Positions 16,120 to 25,123 of a stretch of 64,000 nucleotides of DNA are shown here, one piece after another (the stretch's first letter is position 1; each line of letters starts with the position of its first letter). Under the pieces are notes generated by a model. The model worked only from the letters and a program-made list of their open reading frames with translations, was not told where the DNA came from and searched no databases. The DNA comes from Thiomicrorhabdus xiamenensis (GTDB taxonomy: Bacteria > Pseudomonadota > Gammaproteobacteria > Thiomicrospirales > Thiomicrospiraceae): NCBI RefSeq assembly GCF_013282625.1, contig NZ_CP054020.1, positions 2,294,001 to 2,358,000 on the forward strand. Reading direction: 5' to 3'. A program made the position numbers and the translations under genes.

Positions 16120-17137
16120 AAAAGGCCTGAGTCTTGGCAACAAAGTCGTTTAGCTTCTGTTGCGCGCGACCTTCGACAATCACTTTACGCGCCAGCTGAA
16201 CGCCTTCGGCATAGGTTTCCGTCAGTCCGGCGACATAGATTGAAGCCCCGGCATTCAGGCAGATAATATCTTTGGCCGCACCGTCGCTATTGGCAAAAGC
16301 GGCACGAATGATATTCAGGCTCTCCAGAGCCGATTCCACCGACAAGTCGCGCAAATCAACATGATCCATATCGTAGTCACTCGGATCAATTTCCCATTGA
16401 GTGATCTCGCCGTCTTTCAATTCGGCAACATAAGTCTTGGCAGCGACCGAAATTTCGTCCAAACCGTCATCGGCAGCAACAATCATGACATGCTTGGAGC
16501 CCAGATTTTTCAGCACTTCGGCAAAGATCGGTCCCAGTTCCTTATTGAAAACGCCGATGACCTGATAGGGCGCACCCGCCGGATTGGTCAAGGGCCCGAG
16601 CATATTGAAAAGGGTACGCACGCCCATTGCCTTACGCGCACCGATGACATGCTTCATTGCGCTGTGATGCGCCGGCGCGAACATAAAGCCGATGCCCAGT
16701 CCATCAATACATTCGGCAACATGCTCGACTTCCAACGCCAAATTTACGCCGGCCGCTTCCAAAACATCTGCGCTGCCCGATTTACTGGAAAACGAGCGGT
16801 TACCGTGTTTGGCAACCGTCGCCCCGGCCGCAGAGACCACAAAAGCGCTGGCGGTCGAAATATTAAACGTATTGGCACCGTCACCACCGGTTCCGCAGGT
16901 ATCCACCAGATGAGTTTTGTCTTTAACCTCAACGGCCGAAGCCAGCTCGCGCATGACTTCAACCGCCGCAGTCATCTCGGTTACCGTTTCACTCTTCATT
17001 CGCAAAGCGGCGAGAATTGCGCCAATCTGCGCATCATGCGCCTGTCCCGTCATCAACTGCTGCATCACCGAACGCATCTCATCTGCATTCAGATCCTGAC
17101 GGTTGAGAAGTTTTTCCAAAGCGACTTTTAGTTCCAT
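16118..17137 (-). CDS. trpD: Anthranilate phosphoribosyltransferase TrpD
   Basis: This 339-residue enzyme transfers phosphoribosyl from PRPP to anthranilate, the second step of tryptophan synthesis. The PRPP/magnesium motifs are clear: DTCGTGGDGANTFNIST near residue 80, KHGNRSFSSKSGSADVLEA next and GPLTNPA later. The longer frame from 17221 has no family similarity at its N-terminus, so the MELKVALEKL start is used. It follows trpG after 178 bases that include a dispersed repeat. Confidence 0.96.
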   Translation of the reverse strand: MELKVALEKLLNRQDLNADEMRSVMQQLMTGQAHDAQIGAILAALRMKSETVTEMTAAVEVMRELASAVEVKDKTHLVDTCGTGGDGANTFNISTASAFVVSAAGATVAKHGNRSFSSKSGSADVLEAAGVNLALEVEHVAECIDGLGIGFMFAPAHHSAMKHVIGARKAMGVRTLFNMLGPLTNPAGAPYQVIGVFNKELGPIFAEVLKNLGSKHVMIVAADDGLDEISVAAKTYVAELKDGEITQWEIDPSDYDMDHVDLRDLSVESALESLNIIRAAFANSDGAAKDIICLNAGASIYVAGLTETYAEGVQLARKVIVEGRAQQKLNDFVAKTQAF

Positions 17138-17235
17138 AGAGATTTTGTCTCCGAATATAGAATGAATGGCTTGATAAGCACAATACGGGAAAACGTCATG
17201 AGAGGAGCAAAGTAGCGGCAAAAATTTTCTATGAT

Positions 17236-17311
17236 GCGCAGTTTACAAATGTGTAAATGCGCAATCAGAGGGAGTTTTTAACCATGGATTTGCTGCTCGG
17301 AACAATTTTCC
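17236..17311 (+). repeat. Dispersed intergenic repeat, copy A
   Basis: This element of about 76 bp lies between trpG and trpD and is about three-quarters identical to 22820-22894. Shared blocks are GCGCAGTTTACAAAT, GTAAATG, TTTTTAAC, ATTTGC and TCGGAA in the same order and spacing. The left end folds into a hairpin (TGCGCA and TTTAC arms pairing with GTAAA and TGCGCA). Its orientation is opposite to the flanking genes, unlike copy B, which points to a mobile repeat rather than a gene-linked signal. Confidence 0.65.
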
Positions 17312-17315
17312 ACCC

Positions 17316-17903
17316 TTAGCTGGCGTTCTGATCCAGGAAATTCTTAAGCATTTGATGCCCCTGATCGGTCAGAATCGACTCAGGGTGGAACTGCACGCCT
17401 TCAATCGGCAACTCTTTATGACGCACGCCCATAATCTCATCGAAATTACCGTCTTCGTCCTGCGTCCAGGCGGTCACTTCCAGACACTCCGGCAGCGTTT
17501 CTTTCTCGATGACGAGTGAGTGGTAACGGGTGGTCTCCACCGGATTAGGAAGCCCGGCAAACATACCGGCGTCTTTATGAAAAACCGGAGAGGTTTTGCC
17601 GTGCATGACCTGTTTGGCACGAACAATCTTACCGCCGAAAGCCTGACCGATCGACTGGTGACCAAGACAAACGCCCATAATCGGAATTTGTCCGGCAAAA
17701 TGTTTAATCGCCTCAACGGACACACCTGCTTCGGTTGGCGTACAAGGCCCCGGCGAAATCACCAGATATTGCGGGTTCAGGGTTTTAATGGTTTCCAGAT
17801 CGATCTGGTCGTTACGATACACCTCGACCTGCTGCCCCAGTTCACCGAAATACTGAACCAGGTTATAGGTAAAGGAGTCGTAGTTATCAATCATTAACAA
17901 CAT
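17316..17903 (-). CDS. trpG: Anthranilate synthase glutamine amidotransferase subunit TrpG
   Basis: This 195-residue class I glutamine amidotransferase supplies ammonia to TrpE. The nucleophile Cys lies in [16 protein letters not shown] and the catalytic His/Glu in [10 protein letters not shown]; the oxyanion PGPCTP motif is near residue 50. In many bacteria the same subunit also serves PabB for folate synthesis. It follows trpE by 43 bases and precedes trpD, giving a trpEGD order. Confidence 0.95.
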   Translation of the reverse strand: MLLMIDNYDSFTYNLVQYFGELGQQVEVYRNDQIDLETIKTLNPQYLVISPGPCTPTEAGVSVEAIKHFAGQIPIMGVCLGHQSIGQAFGGKIVRAKQVMHGKTSPVFHKDAGMFAGLPNPVETTRYHSLVIEKETLPECLEVTAWTQDEDGNFDEIMGVRHKELPIEGVQFHPESILTDQGHQMLKNFLDQNAS

Positions 17904-17946
17904 GGTGTCTTAATCTCTGTCTTTTTCGATAAGCGCTGTGCTTGAA

Positions 17947-19449
17947 TTATTTATGCTGGTTCGGATTGGCGGTTTGCAGCCCTTCCGTCACAAACTGAAC
18001 GGCACGGAAAATCGCCCGCCCTTTGTTCATTGTCTCGTCCCACTCCGATTGCGGTACGGAATCGGACACCACGCCGGCGCCGGCCTGCACAAACAATCGG
18101 CTGTCCTTAATGACTGCGGTGCGGATGGCAATGGCGGTATCCATATTGCCGTTCCAGCCCAGATAACCGACGGCTCCGCCATAAATGCCGCGCTTGACCG
18201 GCTCCAGCTCATCAATGATCTCCATCGCGCGGATCTTCGGCGCGCCGGAAAGCGTCCCGGCCGGGAAGGTCGCTCGCAAAGCATCCATTGAACTCATACC
18301 CGGTTTGATTTTACCGTTTACGTTGGACACGATATGCATGACATGCGAATAGCGTTCCACGACCATTTTCTCGGTCAGTTCAACCGAACCGATCTGGGCG
18401 ATGCGGCCAACGTCATTACGCCCCAGATCAATCAGCATCAAGTGCTCGGCAATCTCTTTCGGATCGCTCAGCAGATCTTTTTCCAGCGCCAGATCGTTCT
18501 CCTCGGTTGCACCGCGGCGGCGGGTTCCGGCAATCGGGCGCACTGTGACGATATCGTCTTCAAGGCGGACAAGGATTTCCGGCGAAGAGCCGACAACATA
18601 AGTATCTTCCAAATCGAGGTAGAACATATATGGAGAAGGATTCAAGTGACGCAGAGCACGATACAGATCCATCGGACTCTCTTTGAAATCGACCGACATC
18701 TGCTGAGAAATGACCACCTGCATGGCGTCCCCGGCGAGAATATAGTCTTGAATTTTCTGTACCGCGTCTTTAAAGCTTTGCTCACCGAAACTGGACTTGA
18801 AATCCGCTTCTTCGATCTGTACATCGCTCGGCAGATCTTTCGGCATTACTTGCGGCGACGACAGCTGCTCGCAGATATCATCAAGTCTCGCCAGCGCCGA
18901 ATCATAGGCATTTTCCTGCGTCAGGTCGGCATGCACAATAACATGCACCTGCCCGCTCAGGTTGTCGAAGACCACCAGCTCTTCAGAGACCATCAACAGA
19001 ATATCCGCGGCACCGATATCATCCTTCTCCGGCGTCGACTGCGCCAGACGCGGTTCGATATAACGCACGGTATCGTAGCCGAAATAACCGACCAGACCGC
19101 CGGTAAAAGCCGGCATATCCGGCTTATGCAGTACTTTGAAACGGTTTTGATAAGCTTCGATCCACGCCAGAGGATCGTCTGCAACCTGTTGTTGCAGCAA
19201 GGTATCCCCGTCGTATTCGGAAATCTGCTGACCGTGAACCTCAATGCGTTTGCGGCAAGGCAAACCGATAATCGAGTAGCGACCCCACTTTTCTCCGCCC
19301 TGCACCGATTCCAGAAGGTACGAGTAGGCACCTTTGGCAAGCTTATGATAAACACTCAGAGGAGTATCAAAATCCGACAACACCGTGCGCATTAGCGGAG
19401 CACGGTTGTAGCCTTGTTGGGCAAGGGTAGCAAAAACGGCTGGGTCCAT
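17947..19449 (-). CDS. trpE: Anthranilate synthase component I TrpE
   Basis: This 500-residue chorismate-binding enzyme makes anthranilate with TrpG. Family motifs include [28 protein letters not shown]-like [20 protein letters not shown], and the C-terminal [20 protein letters not shown]. The N-terminal domain ([20 protein letters not shown]) contains the LLES feedback-inhibition element for tryptophan. It is the first clear gene of trpEGD, preceded by a possible 43-codon gene and the gph terminator. Confidence 0.96.
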   Translation of the reverse strand: MDPAVFATLAQQGYNRAPLMRTVLSDFDTPLSVYHKLAKGAYSYLLESVQGGEKWGRYSIIGLPCRKRIEVHGQQISEYDGDTLLQQQVADDPLAWIEAYQNRFKVLHKPDMPAFTGGLVGYFGYDTVRYIEPRLAQSTPEKDDIGAADILLMVSEELVVFDNLSGQVHVIVHADLTQENAYDSALARLDDICEQLSSPQVMPKDLPSDVQIEEADFKSSFGEQSFKDAVQKIQDYILAGDAMQVVISQQMSVDFKESPMDLYRALRHLNPSPYMFYLDLEDTYVVGSSPEILVRLEDDIVTVRPIAGTRRRGATEENDLALEKDLLSDPKEIAEHLMLIDLGRNDVGRIAQIGSVELTEKMVVERYSHVMHIVSNVNGKIKPGMSSMDALRATFPAGTLSGAPKIRAMEIIDELEPVKRGIYGGAVGYLGWNGNMDTAIAIRTAVIKDSRLFVQAGAGVVSDSVPQSEWDETMNKGRAIFRAVQFVTEGLQTANPNQHK

Positions 19450-19489
19450 GAAAATCTGCCTTGATTTGAAATTACGAAGTTACGGGGGT

Positions 19490-19621
19490 TTAACGTTTTT
19501 TCGAGTCCTGTTTTAACCATCGCTGAAACTGCCAGTAGCGGTAGATTCCGCCTAACGAACAGGTCACAGGTCGAAACAACTGAAGGATCAATGTTTTAAA
19601 AAAAGAAAGCAAAGCATTCAT
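19490..19621 (-). CDS. Possible small basic protein upstream of trpE
   Basis: This 43-codon frame (MNALLSFFKTLIL at the start, WQFQRWLKQDSKKR at the end) has a hydrophobic N-terminal helix and a basic, Trp-containing tail. It lies between the gph terminator and trpE, so it would be the first gene of the trp transcript. A weak AAGAGA ribosome site lies about 10 bases upstream. It has two Trp residues (one pair WQFQRW), but they are not tandem and no attenuator follows, so a classical trp leader peptide is unlikely. It may not be expressed. Confidence 0.35.
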   Translation of the reverse strand: MNALLSFFKTLILQLFRPVTCSLGGIYRYWQFQRWLKQDSKKR

Positions 19622-19637
19622 CGTTTAATTGTCTCTT

Positions 19638-19669
19638 AAAAAAGCCGATGACTGAACATAGTCATCGGC
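19638..19669 (-). terminator. Rho-independent terminator after gph
   Basis: A perfect 10-bp stem GCCGATGACT/AGTCATCGGC with a 6-nt loop is followed on the minus strand by six Ts. It lies 12 bases after the gph stop and separates rpe-gph from trpEGD. Confidence 0.9.
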
Positions 19670-19680
19670 CTTAAAGGGTT

Positions 19681-20358
19681 TTATTTCGCTTCCAGATAAT
19701 CTTTCAGCTCAACAAAAGAATCCATCACGACATCCGGGTTGTAGTCGCGGATATCTTCGCCGTGGTTGTAGCCGTAGGTCATGCAGAAGACATGGAAACC
19801 AGCCGCACGCGCCGCTTTCACATCGGAACGTGAATCACCGATCATCAATGCATTTTCCGGCTCGACGCCCAACTGCTCCGCTGCGAACAGCAACGGCATA
19901 GGATGCGGCTTTTTCTCGGCACAGGTATCGCCGGAAACCACAACTTCAAAGTAATCGTACAGACCTTTGTCTTTCAGTAGAGGAACCGTGAAAGCTTCCG
20001 CTTTATTGGTCACACAGGCTACACGGTATCCCTGCGCTTTCATCCATTCGATCCCTTCAATTACACCGTCGTACACGCAGCTGCGCTGTGACGTGTTTTC
20101 TTTATAAAGCTCCAAAAAAATCGGGTAAGCCTTATCCATCAATTCTTGATCCGGCATACCGTCAACCGAGTTAATCAGAGCGCGTTCGGTCAGGCGCTGA
20201 ACACCGTTCCCGACCCAGTTACGCACAGCGTCTTCACCGCGCACCGGCATACCCAGTTGCTTCATCATTTCGTCTACGCAGTACGCCAGATCCGGCACAC
20301 TGTCGATCAAGGTTCCATCTAAATCAATTAGTACAAAGCCCGGTTTAAATTTTTCCAT
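19681..20358 (-). CDS. gph: Phosphoglycolate phosphatase Gph
   Basis: This 225-residue HAD-family phosphatase removes 2-phosphoglycolate, the toxic product of RuBisCO oxygenation. The nucleophile motif is DLDGTLIDS near residue 12; motif II is CVTNKAE, motif III is the Lys in CAEKKPHPMPLL, and motif IV is MIGDSRSDV. It lies downstream of rpe in the same direction and ends at a strong terminator. The link to three RuBisCOs in the same window fits photorespiratory salvage. Confidence 0.92.
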   Translation of the reverse strand: MEKFKPGFVLIDLDGTLIDSVPDLAYCVDEMMKQLGMPVRGEDAVRNWVGNGVQRLTERALINSVDGMPDQELMDKAYPIFLELYKENTSQRSCVYDGVIEGIEWMKAQGYRVACVTNKAEAFTVPLLKDKGLYDYFEVVVSGDTCAEKKPHPMPLLFAAEQLGVEPENALMIGDSRSDVKAARAAGFHVFCMTYGYNHGEDIRDYNPDVVMDSFVELKDYLEAK

Positions 20359-20503
20359 TTATTCTATCTCTTCTTATATTCAAAGCGGTTGAAGCAAGCA
20401 GACAGCTTGGGCTAAAACCACTTTCTAAAACGACAAAACGCCGGCGGGCACCAGAGGTGACAAACGCCAGCGTTTGGAGGTCTAGTCAATATTTTGATTA
20501 GAA

Positions 20504-21208
20504 TTAAGCCTTTGCAAGTTCATCTCGCATCTGCTTAATAATCGTGTCATAACGGTTTGCATCATTTGCATTTGCGTTACCGAAGATACCAGAACCCGAA
20601 ACGAAGGTATCACAGCCGGCCGCTGCAACTTCCGCGATGTTTTCCGCTTTAACCCCACCATCGATTTCCAAACGGATATCACGACCGGAAGCATCGATCA
20701 GCTGACGCGCCTGACGCAGTTTTTCCAGCGCCTGCTCGATAAATGCCTGACCACCGAAACCAGGGTTAACCGACATGATCAAAATCATATCGATCTTATC
20801 CATAACGTGCTCAAGATAGCTCAGAGGGGTCGCTGGGTTGAAAACCAAACCTGCTTTTAGGCCTTGATTTTTGATCAGCTGCAAAGAACGGTCGATGTGC
20901 TCGGAAGCTTCCGGATGGAAAGTGATGTAATCTGCACCAGCATTACCGAAATCGTTGATCATCTGATCAACCGGCTTAACCATAAGGTGAACATCGATTG
21001 GCGCTTTAACACCTTCGCTATCCATGAATTTTTTCAACGATTCACAAACTAGAGGACCGATGGTCAGGTTAGGAACGTAATGGTTGTCCATTACATCAAA
21101 GTGGACCACGTCTGCGCCCGCCGCAATCACGTCTTTAACATCTTTACCCAGCTGAGCAAAATCCGCAGATAGGATTGAAGGAGCGATCCAGTTTTCTTGC
21201 TTTGCCAT
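20504..21208 (-). CDS. rpe: Ribulose-phosphate 3-epimerase
   Basis: This 234-residue TIM-barrel enzyme interconverts ribulose 5-phosphate and xylulose 5-phosphate in the Calvin and pentose phosphate cycles. Typical motifs are [31 protein letters not shown] with metal-binding His and Asp, [12 protein letters not shown] and LEIDGGV. It leads a unit with gph, 145 bases apart, and is divergent from the psiE-like gene. Confidence 0.96.
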   Translation of the reverse strand: MAKQENWIAPSILSADFAQLGKDVKDVIAAGADVVHFDVMDNHYVPNLTIGPLVCESLKKFMDSEGVKAPIDVHLMVKPVDQMINDFGNAGADYITFHPEASEHIDRSLQLIKNQGLKAGLVFNPATPLSYLEHVMDKIDMILIMSVNPGFGGQAFIEQALEKLRQARQLIDASGRDIRLEIDGGVKAENIAEVAAAGCDTFVSGSGIFGNANANDANRYDTIIKQMRDELAKA

Positions 21209-21335
21209 CTTTTAGCACCTATTTATTAAATGTTTAAAAATAATTCGTGCATTTTAACAGTATCCATTAAAATGGCAAAAAATCTTTGCCGGAATAAGCT
21301 TTATCTCAGGCTTTTGGCAGCCAAGGAGCCGATAC

Positions 21336-21824
21336 ATGTCCGACTACGAAATTCATCAAGAATCCGACAAAAAAGTAGACTCTCAGAATTCCGCTCACAC
21401 CAGCAAACCGACGGATCGTCGCCCCATTCAAGATAGAGTTCTCAGCGGAATCATCCATGTTGCCGAATACTTCGGTCTACTGGTCATCGCGATTGCAACG
21501 ATATTTGCCGGGATGACGGAAGTGTATCAAATGGCCCTGGCCGGCGAGGTCACCTTGGGCGACCTGCTCTTGCTGTTTTTATACCTTGAAGTTCTGGCGA
21601 TGGTTGGAATTTACCTGAAATCGGGTAAACTGCCGATCCGTTTCCCGATCTATATCGCCATTGTCGCTCTTGCACGACTGCTGATACTGGATCTGAAATC
21701 GCTCACCGAGTGGGAAATGATCGCAATCGCCGGGACCATCACTTTACTGTCCTTTGCAGTACTGGTCTTGAGATATGGTCACATTCAATTCCCTTACGTC
21801 ATGAATCGCAAAAAAGACGATTAA
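21336..21824 (+). CDS. PsiE-like membrane protein
   Basis: This 162-residue protein has a hydrophilic, disordered N-terminal 40 residues followed by four hydrophobic segments. The pattern matches the PsiE family (phosphate-starvation-inducible; PF06146), including LEVLAMVGIYLKSGKLPIRF and the C-terminal LRYGHIQFPY. Function of the family is unclear. It has an AAGGAG ribosome site and lies 28 bases upstream of purC, so the two are probably co-transcribed. Confidence 0.78.
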   Translation: MSDYEIHQESDKKVDSQNSAHTSKPTDRRPIQDRVLSGIIHVAEYFGLLVIAIATIFAGMTEVYQMALAGEVTLGDLLLLFLYLEVLAMVGIYLKSGKLPIRFPIYIAIVALARLLILDLKSLTEWEMIAIAGTITLLSFAVLVLRYGHIQFPYVMNRKKDD

Positions 21825-21852
21825 TAAAGTTTCATTTTATTTAGGACTGAAT

Positions 21853-22743
21853 ATGCACGCACTTTATGAGTCAAACCTAACCAGCCTTCCACTTATCGGC
21901 AAGGGTAAAGTCAGAGACATCTACGATATCGATGAACAGCACATGCTGATCGTAACGACCGACCGCATATCGGCCTATGATGCGATTCTTCCGACTCCGA
22001 TTCCAGGCAAAGGCCGTATTCTGACCGAAACCGCTCAATTCTGGATGAAGAAAACCGAATCAATCGTGCCGAATCAGCTGGTCACAGACAAGAGTCTGGC
22101 GGACTACTTAACTGCGGATGAACTGATCCAGCTCGACGGGCGCGGCATGATCGTCAAAAAACTTAAACCCCTACCGGTCGAAGCGATTGTTCGCGGTTAC
22201 CTGGTCGGATCCGGTTGGAAAGAGTACCAACAGACCCAAAGCGTTTGCGGCATCGCTCTGCCGGCGGATCTGCAGCAGGCCGACAAACTGCCTGAACCTT
22301 TATTCACTCCTTCGACCAAAGCGGAACAGGGCGACCATGACGAAAATATCAGCTTTGAACAACTGGTCAAAATCATGGGTGAAGAGAAATCCCAGAAAGT
22401 TAAAGAAATTGCTCTGAAGCTGTATCAGTTTGCCGCGGACTTCGCGCTGGAGCGAGGGATTATTATCGCCGACACCAAATTCGAATTCGGTGAAGACGAA
22501 AATGGCGTCATTCATCTAATCGACGAAGCATTGACTCCGGACAGTTCGCGTTTCTGGCCGGCGTCGAGCTATGCGGTTGGCTCAAACCCGCCGAGTTTCG
22601 ATAAACAGTATATCCGCGACTATCTGGACTCTCTGGATTGGGACAGAAATCCGCAAACGGCACCGGAACTTCCGGACGACGTGGTCAAACGCACCTTCGA
22701 GAAATATCAGGAAGCGCAAGCCCGTCTGACTGAGAATCTGTAA
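21853..22743 (+). CDS. purC: SAICAR synthetase PurC
   Basis: This 296-residue phosphoribosylaminoimidazole-succinocarboxamide synthase joins aspartate to CAIR with ATP in purine synthesis. It has the N-terminal GKGKVRDIYDI nucleotide-binding motif, the GRGMIVKKLKPLPVEAIVRG motif, and the C-terminal IHLIDEALTPDSSRFWP motif. It is of the longer, yeast-like type rather than the roughly 240-residue E. coli type. It is followed by a dispersed repeat and bioD. Confidence 0.95.
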   Translation: MHALYESNLTSLPLIGKGKVRDIYDIDEQHMLIVTTDRISAYDAILPTPIPGKGRILTETAQFWMKKTESIVPNQLVTDKSLADYLTADELIQLDGRGMIVKKLKPLPVEAIVRGYLVGSGWKEYQQTQSVCGIALPADLQQADKLPEPLFTPSTKAEQGDHDENISFEQLVKIMGEEKSQKVKEIALKLYQFAADFALERGIIIADTKFEFGEDENGVIHLIDEALTPDSSRFWPASSYAVGSNPPSFDKQYIRDYLDSLDWDRNPQTAPELPDDVVKRTFEKYQEAQARLTENL

Positions 22744-22819
22744 TGGTACGGGTAAGACAAAAGAGACTGTAAAAAAACGTAATGGGAAAGACAAAGTCGA
22801 GGCAAAAACTGATGACAAA

Positions 22820-22894
22820 GCGCAGTTTACAAATAGTAAATGAGCATTTGGAAGAGGTTTTTAACAAAGAATTTGCCTTTCGGAATAGTTTTTT
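22820..22894 (+). repeat. Dispersed intergenic repeat, copy B
   Basis: This is the counterpart of the element at 17236-17311, with the same ordered blocks and a partial left-end hairpin (TTTAC-AAATA-GTAAA). It fills the interval between purC and bioD and ends exactly at the bioD start codon, so it forms the bioD leader. No good ribosome site precedes the bioD ATG apart from GGAA about 10 bases away. Confidence 0.65.
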
Positions 22895-23551
22895 ATGACC
22901 GGCTTTTTTATCACCGGCACGGACACCGACGTCGGCAAAACCTTTATCGGCGCCAGCATTGCTTACACTCTAAGTAAGCTCGGCCATCCTGTCGCCCCGC
23001 GCAAACCGATCGCCTCTGGGTGCATTTTGCAAAGCGACGGTTCGCTTCTGAGCGAAGATGCTCTTGCTTACTATAAAGCGATACGGGGAAAAGAGTCCAT
23101 GGAGATCATTTGCCCGAATCGCTTTGAACCGCCAATCTCCCCGCATCAGGCCTTACTTCAGGCCGGAATCACCTTAACAACGCAACAGCTAGCCGAGAAC
23201 TGCGCCGTTCCGGAGACGTATCTGCAACTGGTCGAAGGCGCCGGTGGCTGGTACTCCCCCTTAAGCAGCGACGGTCTGAATGCGGATCTGGCACAAACCC
23301 TGCAGCTTCCGGTCATTCTGGTTGCGGCCAACCGCCTCGGCACCATCAACCAGATTCTGCTCAGCCAGGAAGCAATCCTGAACCGCGGCCTCTCTTTGGC
23401 AGCCGTAATCATCAATCAGCCTGAACCCGGCAACGACTTTACCTCGGATATCGAACCCTATCTCAAAGCACCGAAAATAATGGTATCCCATCAAAAAAAC
23501 GGCCAGCCGCTCTTTTTAGAACAACTGGCCGTTATATTGGACTCAATCTAA
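22895..23551 (+). CDS. bioD: Dethiobiotin synthetase BioD
   Basis: This 218-residue ATP-dependent enzyme closes the ureido ring of dethiobiotin using CO2. The P-loop is FITGTDTDVGKTFIG at the N-terminus; the RKPIASG motif and VEGAGGWYSPLS match the family. The other biotin genes are not in this window. The start lies directly at the end of a dispersed repeat, with little ribosome-site signal. Confidence 0.92.
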   Translation: MTGFFITGTDTDVGKTFIGASIAYTLSKLGHPVAPRKPIASGCILQSDGSLLSEDALAYYKAIRGKESMEIICPNRFEPPISPHQALLQAGITLTTQQLAENCAVPETYLQLVEGAGGWYSPLSSDGLNADLAQTLQLPVILVAANRLGTINQILLSQEAILNRGLSLAAVIINQPEPGNDFTSDIEPYLKAPKIMVSHQKNGQPLFLEQLAVILDSI

Positions 23552-23579
23552 TAAAGCACCGTCTTCGAGACGGACGCAA

Positions 23580-24233
23580 TCAATCTTCAAGTCTTAAAAG
23601 CATTTTATCCGCTTCTTCCAAGCTGCCGACACTGACATTCAGGTTATGCAGACGACCGTCTTTAATTGCGTAGATAAACCCGTGAACCGCCAATTCCTGG
23701 CCGTTCTCCCAAGCTTTTCTCACCGCCGGAACATGGCAGATATTGCGTACTTGCTCGACGACATTGATCTCGCATAAACGATCGATTCTTTCCGATTCCG
23801 GCAATAGATCTAACGTTTCTTTGGCTCTCTGGTAATACTTACGAATCGGGCGAACCCAGTGATCGATCAGATCGGGGTTACCCGGCTTCATCGCTGCAGC
23901 AACCCCGCCGCAACCATAGTGGCCATTGACAATAATATGCTTAACCTTAAGGACTTCAACGGCATATTGAATAACACTCAAGGCATTCATATCGCTCGAA
24001 TTGATTAGGTTTGCGATATTACGATGAACGAAAATCGTTCCCGGATCCATCTTGACCAGCTCATTTGCCGGTACCCGACTATCGGAGCAGCCTATCCACA
24101 GATATTCAGGCTTCTGCTGCGCAACCAGACTTTGAAAAAAGCCTGGGCGCTCTTGATTCACCTGCTGTACCCAGGATTCATTTCTGTCCAGTAGATCCTG
24201 AATCTTTTGGTCGCAGTCACACTTCTCGCACAT
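23580..24233 (-). CDS. can: Beta-class carbonic anhydrase
   Basis: This 217-residue cytoplasmic beta-carbonic anhydrase interconverts CO2 and HCO3-. Zinc ligands and catalytic residues are clear: Cys49, Asp51 and Arg53 in GCSDSRV, then His105 and Cys108 in HYGCGG. The N-terminus is unusually cysteine-rich (MCEKCDCDQK). A free cytosolic carbonic anhydrase would normally short-circuit a carboxysome-based CO2-concentrating mechanism, so it may supply HCO3- to carboxylases in other conditions. It is 12 bases downstream of a small membrane protein gene. Confidence 0.95.
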   Translation of the reverse strand: MCEKCDCDQKIQDLLDRNESWVQQVNQERPGFFQSLVAQQKPEYLWIGCSDSRVPANELVKMDPGTIFVHRNIANLINSSDMNALSVIQYAVEVLKVKHIIVNGHYGCGGVAAAMKPGNPDLIDHWVRPIRKYYQRAKETLDLLPESERIDRLCEINVVEQVRNICHVPAVRKAWENGQELAVHGFIYAIKDGRLHNLNVSVGSLEEADKMLLRLED

Positions 24234-24245
24234 CTCTTTTCACTC

Positions 24246-24479
24246 CTATTTCGCGTCGTTCCCGCCCCGAACGGCAAACAGTTTCATAATCAATAACACG
24301 GCTAGCACACCCGATAAAAAAGCAAAAGCACCGGCCTGCCACAAGACCCCAAGAACTTCCCAACCCTGTGCAATCTGAACAAGATTGCCGTCAAACGACT
24401 CACTGAGTATCAGACTTTCAATCTGTCCTGAAAGGCCGTAAAGAAGAATCATCATTAAGGCAACAATAATCAGACACAT
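24246..24479 (-). CDS. Small two-helix membrane protein paired with carbonic anhydrase
   Basis: This 77-residue protein has hydrophobic segments near residues 2-17 and 44-68, joined by a polar loop containing several acidic residues, and a basic C-terminus (RGGNDAK). It has a strong AAGGAG ribosome site and ends 12 bases before can, so the two should be one transcript. I do not recognise the family. A role as membrane anchor or partner for the carbonic anhydrase is inference from position only. Confidence 0.6.
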   Translation of the reverse strand: MCLIIVALMMILLYGLSGQIESLILSESFDGNLVQIAQGWEVLGVLWQAGAFAFLSGVLAVLLIMKLFAVRGGNDAK

Positions 24480-24516
24480 TGAGAATCTCCTTGGAATTTG
24501 TGGGGAATACAGATAT

Positions 24517-24551
24517 AAAAAAGGCCCGTAAATAAATTTACGGGCACTTTT
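24517..24551. terminator. Bidirectional-looking terminator after orf144
   Basis: The stem GCCCGTAAA/TTTACGGGC with a 4-nt loop has six Ts on the minus-strand side and five on the plus-strand side. On the minus strand it would end the cbbM-cbbQ-cbbO-orf144 transcript. Confidence 0.85.
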
Positions 24552-24677
24552 TCAATCGCCGTGCTATAGCTATATTTCTCACAAAGATGGGTTACCCATA
24601 GACAATCATCTTTCGCTAATGTTCGCTATTACACACTGAAGCGTCGCATTGGTCAAGAAACCTGCTTCTATAAAGGA

Positions 24678-25112
24678 TTACCACCAGGTCGTTGCCTGAG
24701 GCTTTTCCTTAGGCTTATGTCGATTCCCCAACAGGTAGGCTTCCTTAAGCGCCTTAGCCAGTTGTGGATTAGCCTGCAAATCAAGCTGATGCTCTTCGGC
24801 AATCACGGCAAGATGCGCATCAGGCCCAATCTCTTCGTATAGTTCAAGAAACCGGTCAACTCGCATTGGCAAGTCGGCGATGCTGGATGCAATCTTTGAC
24901 TGAAATTTAATTACCTCAATCTCGCTTGATTCCAACATCTCAAACTTATAAGAGAGGGTCGTTAAATCATTTAGCTTCGCAAGGCGATGCGGTAGCTGTT
25001 CCAAAAACAGGTCAAAATCACCAAACGAATCCGGCAATGCAATCTCACCTTCATAGCAAAAGCTTTCACCACGAAAATCAAATTTTGAACGAACTGTAAT
25101 GGTCGATTTCAC
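24678..25112 (-). CDS. Unknown protein encoded after cbbO (orf144)
   Basis: This 144-residue protein starts 11 bases after the cbbO stop and has a GGAG ribosome site, so it is almost certainly part of the cbbM-cbbQ-cbbO unit. It is soluble, with a predicted beta-rich N-terminal 35 residues (STITVRSKFDFRGESFCYEG) and a helical remainder, ending in a basic stretch and TTWW. I do not recognise a family. It has no visible similarity to the unknown gene after the other cbbO. A role in form II RuBisCO activation or in CbbQO assembly is a guess from position. Confidence 0.75.
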   Translation of the reverse strand: MKSTITVRSKFDFRGESFCYEGEIALPDSFGDFDLFLEQLPHRLAKLNDLTTLSYKFEMLESSEIEVIKFQSKIASSIADLPMRVDRFLELYEEIGPDAHLAVIAEEHQLDLQANPQLAKALKEAYLLGNRHKPKEKPQATTWW

Positions 25113-25123
25113 GAATTCTCCTC

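Noticed and set aside
18334-19395. 353-codon plus-strand frame
   Set aside because: It lies antisense to trpE, is Arg/His/Gln-rich, and is a by-product of trpE codon usage.
23561-23575. CCGTCT/AGACGG hairpin between bioD and can as a bidirectional terminator
   Set aside because: The stem is short and neither side has a T-run.
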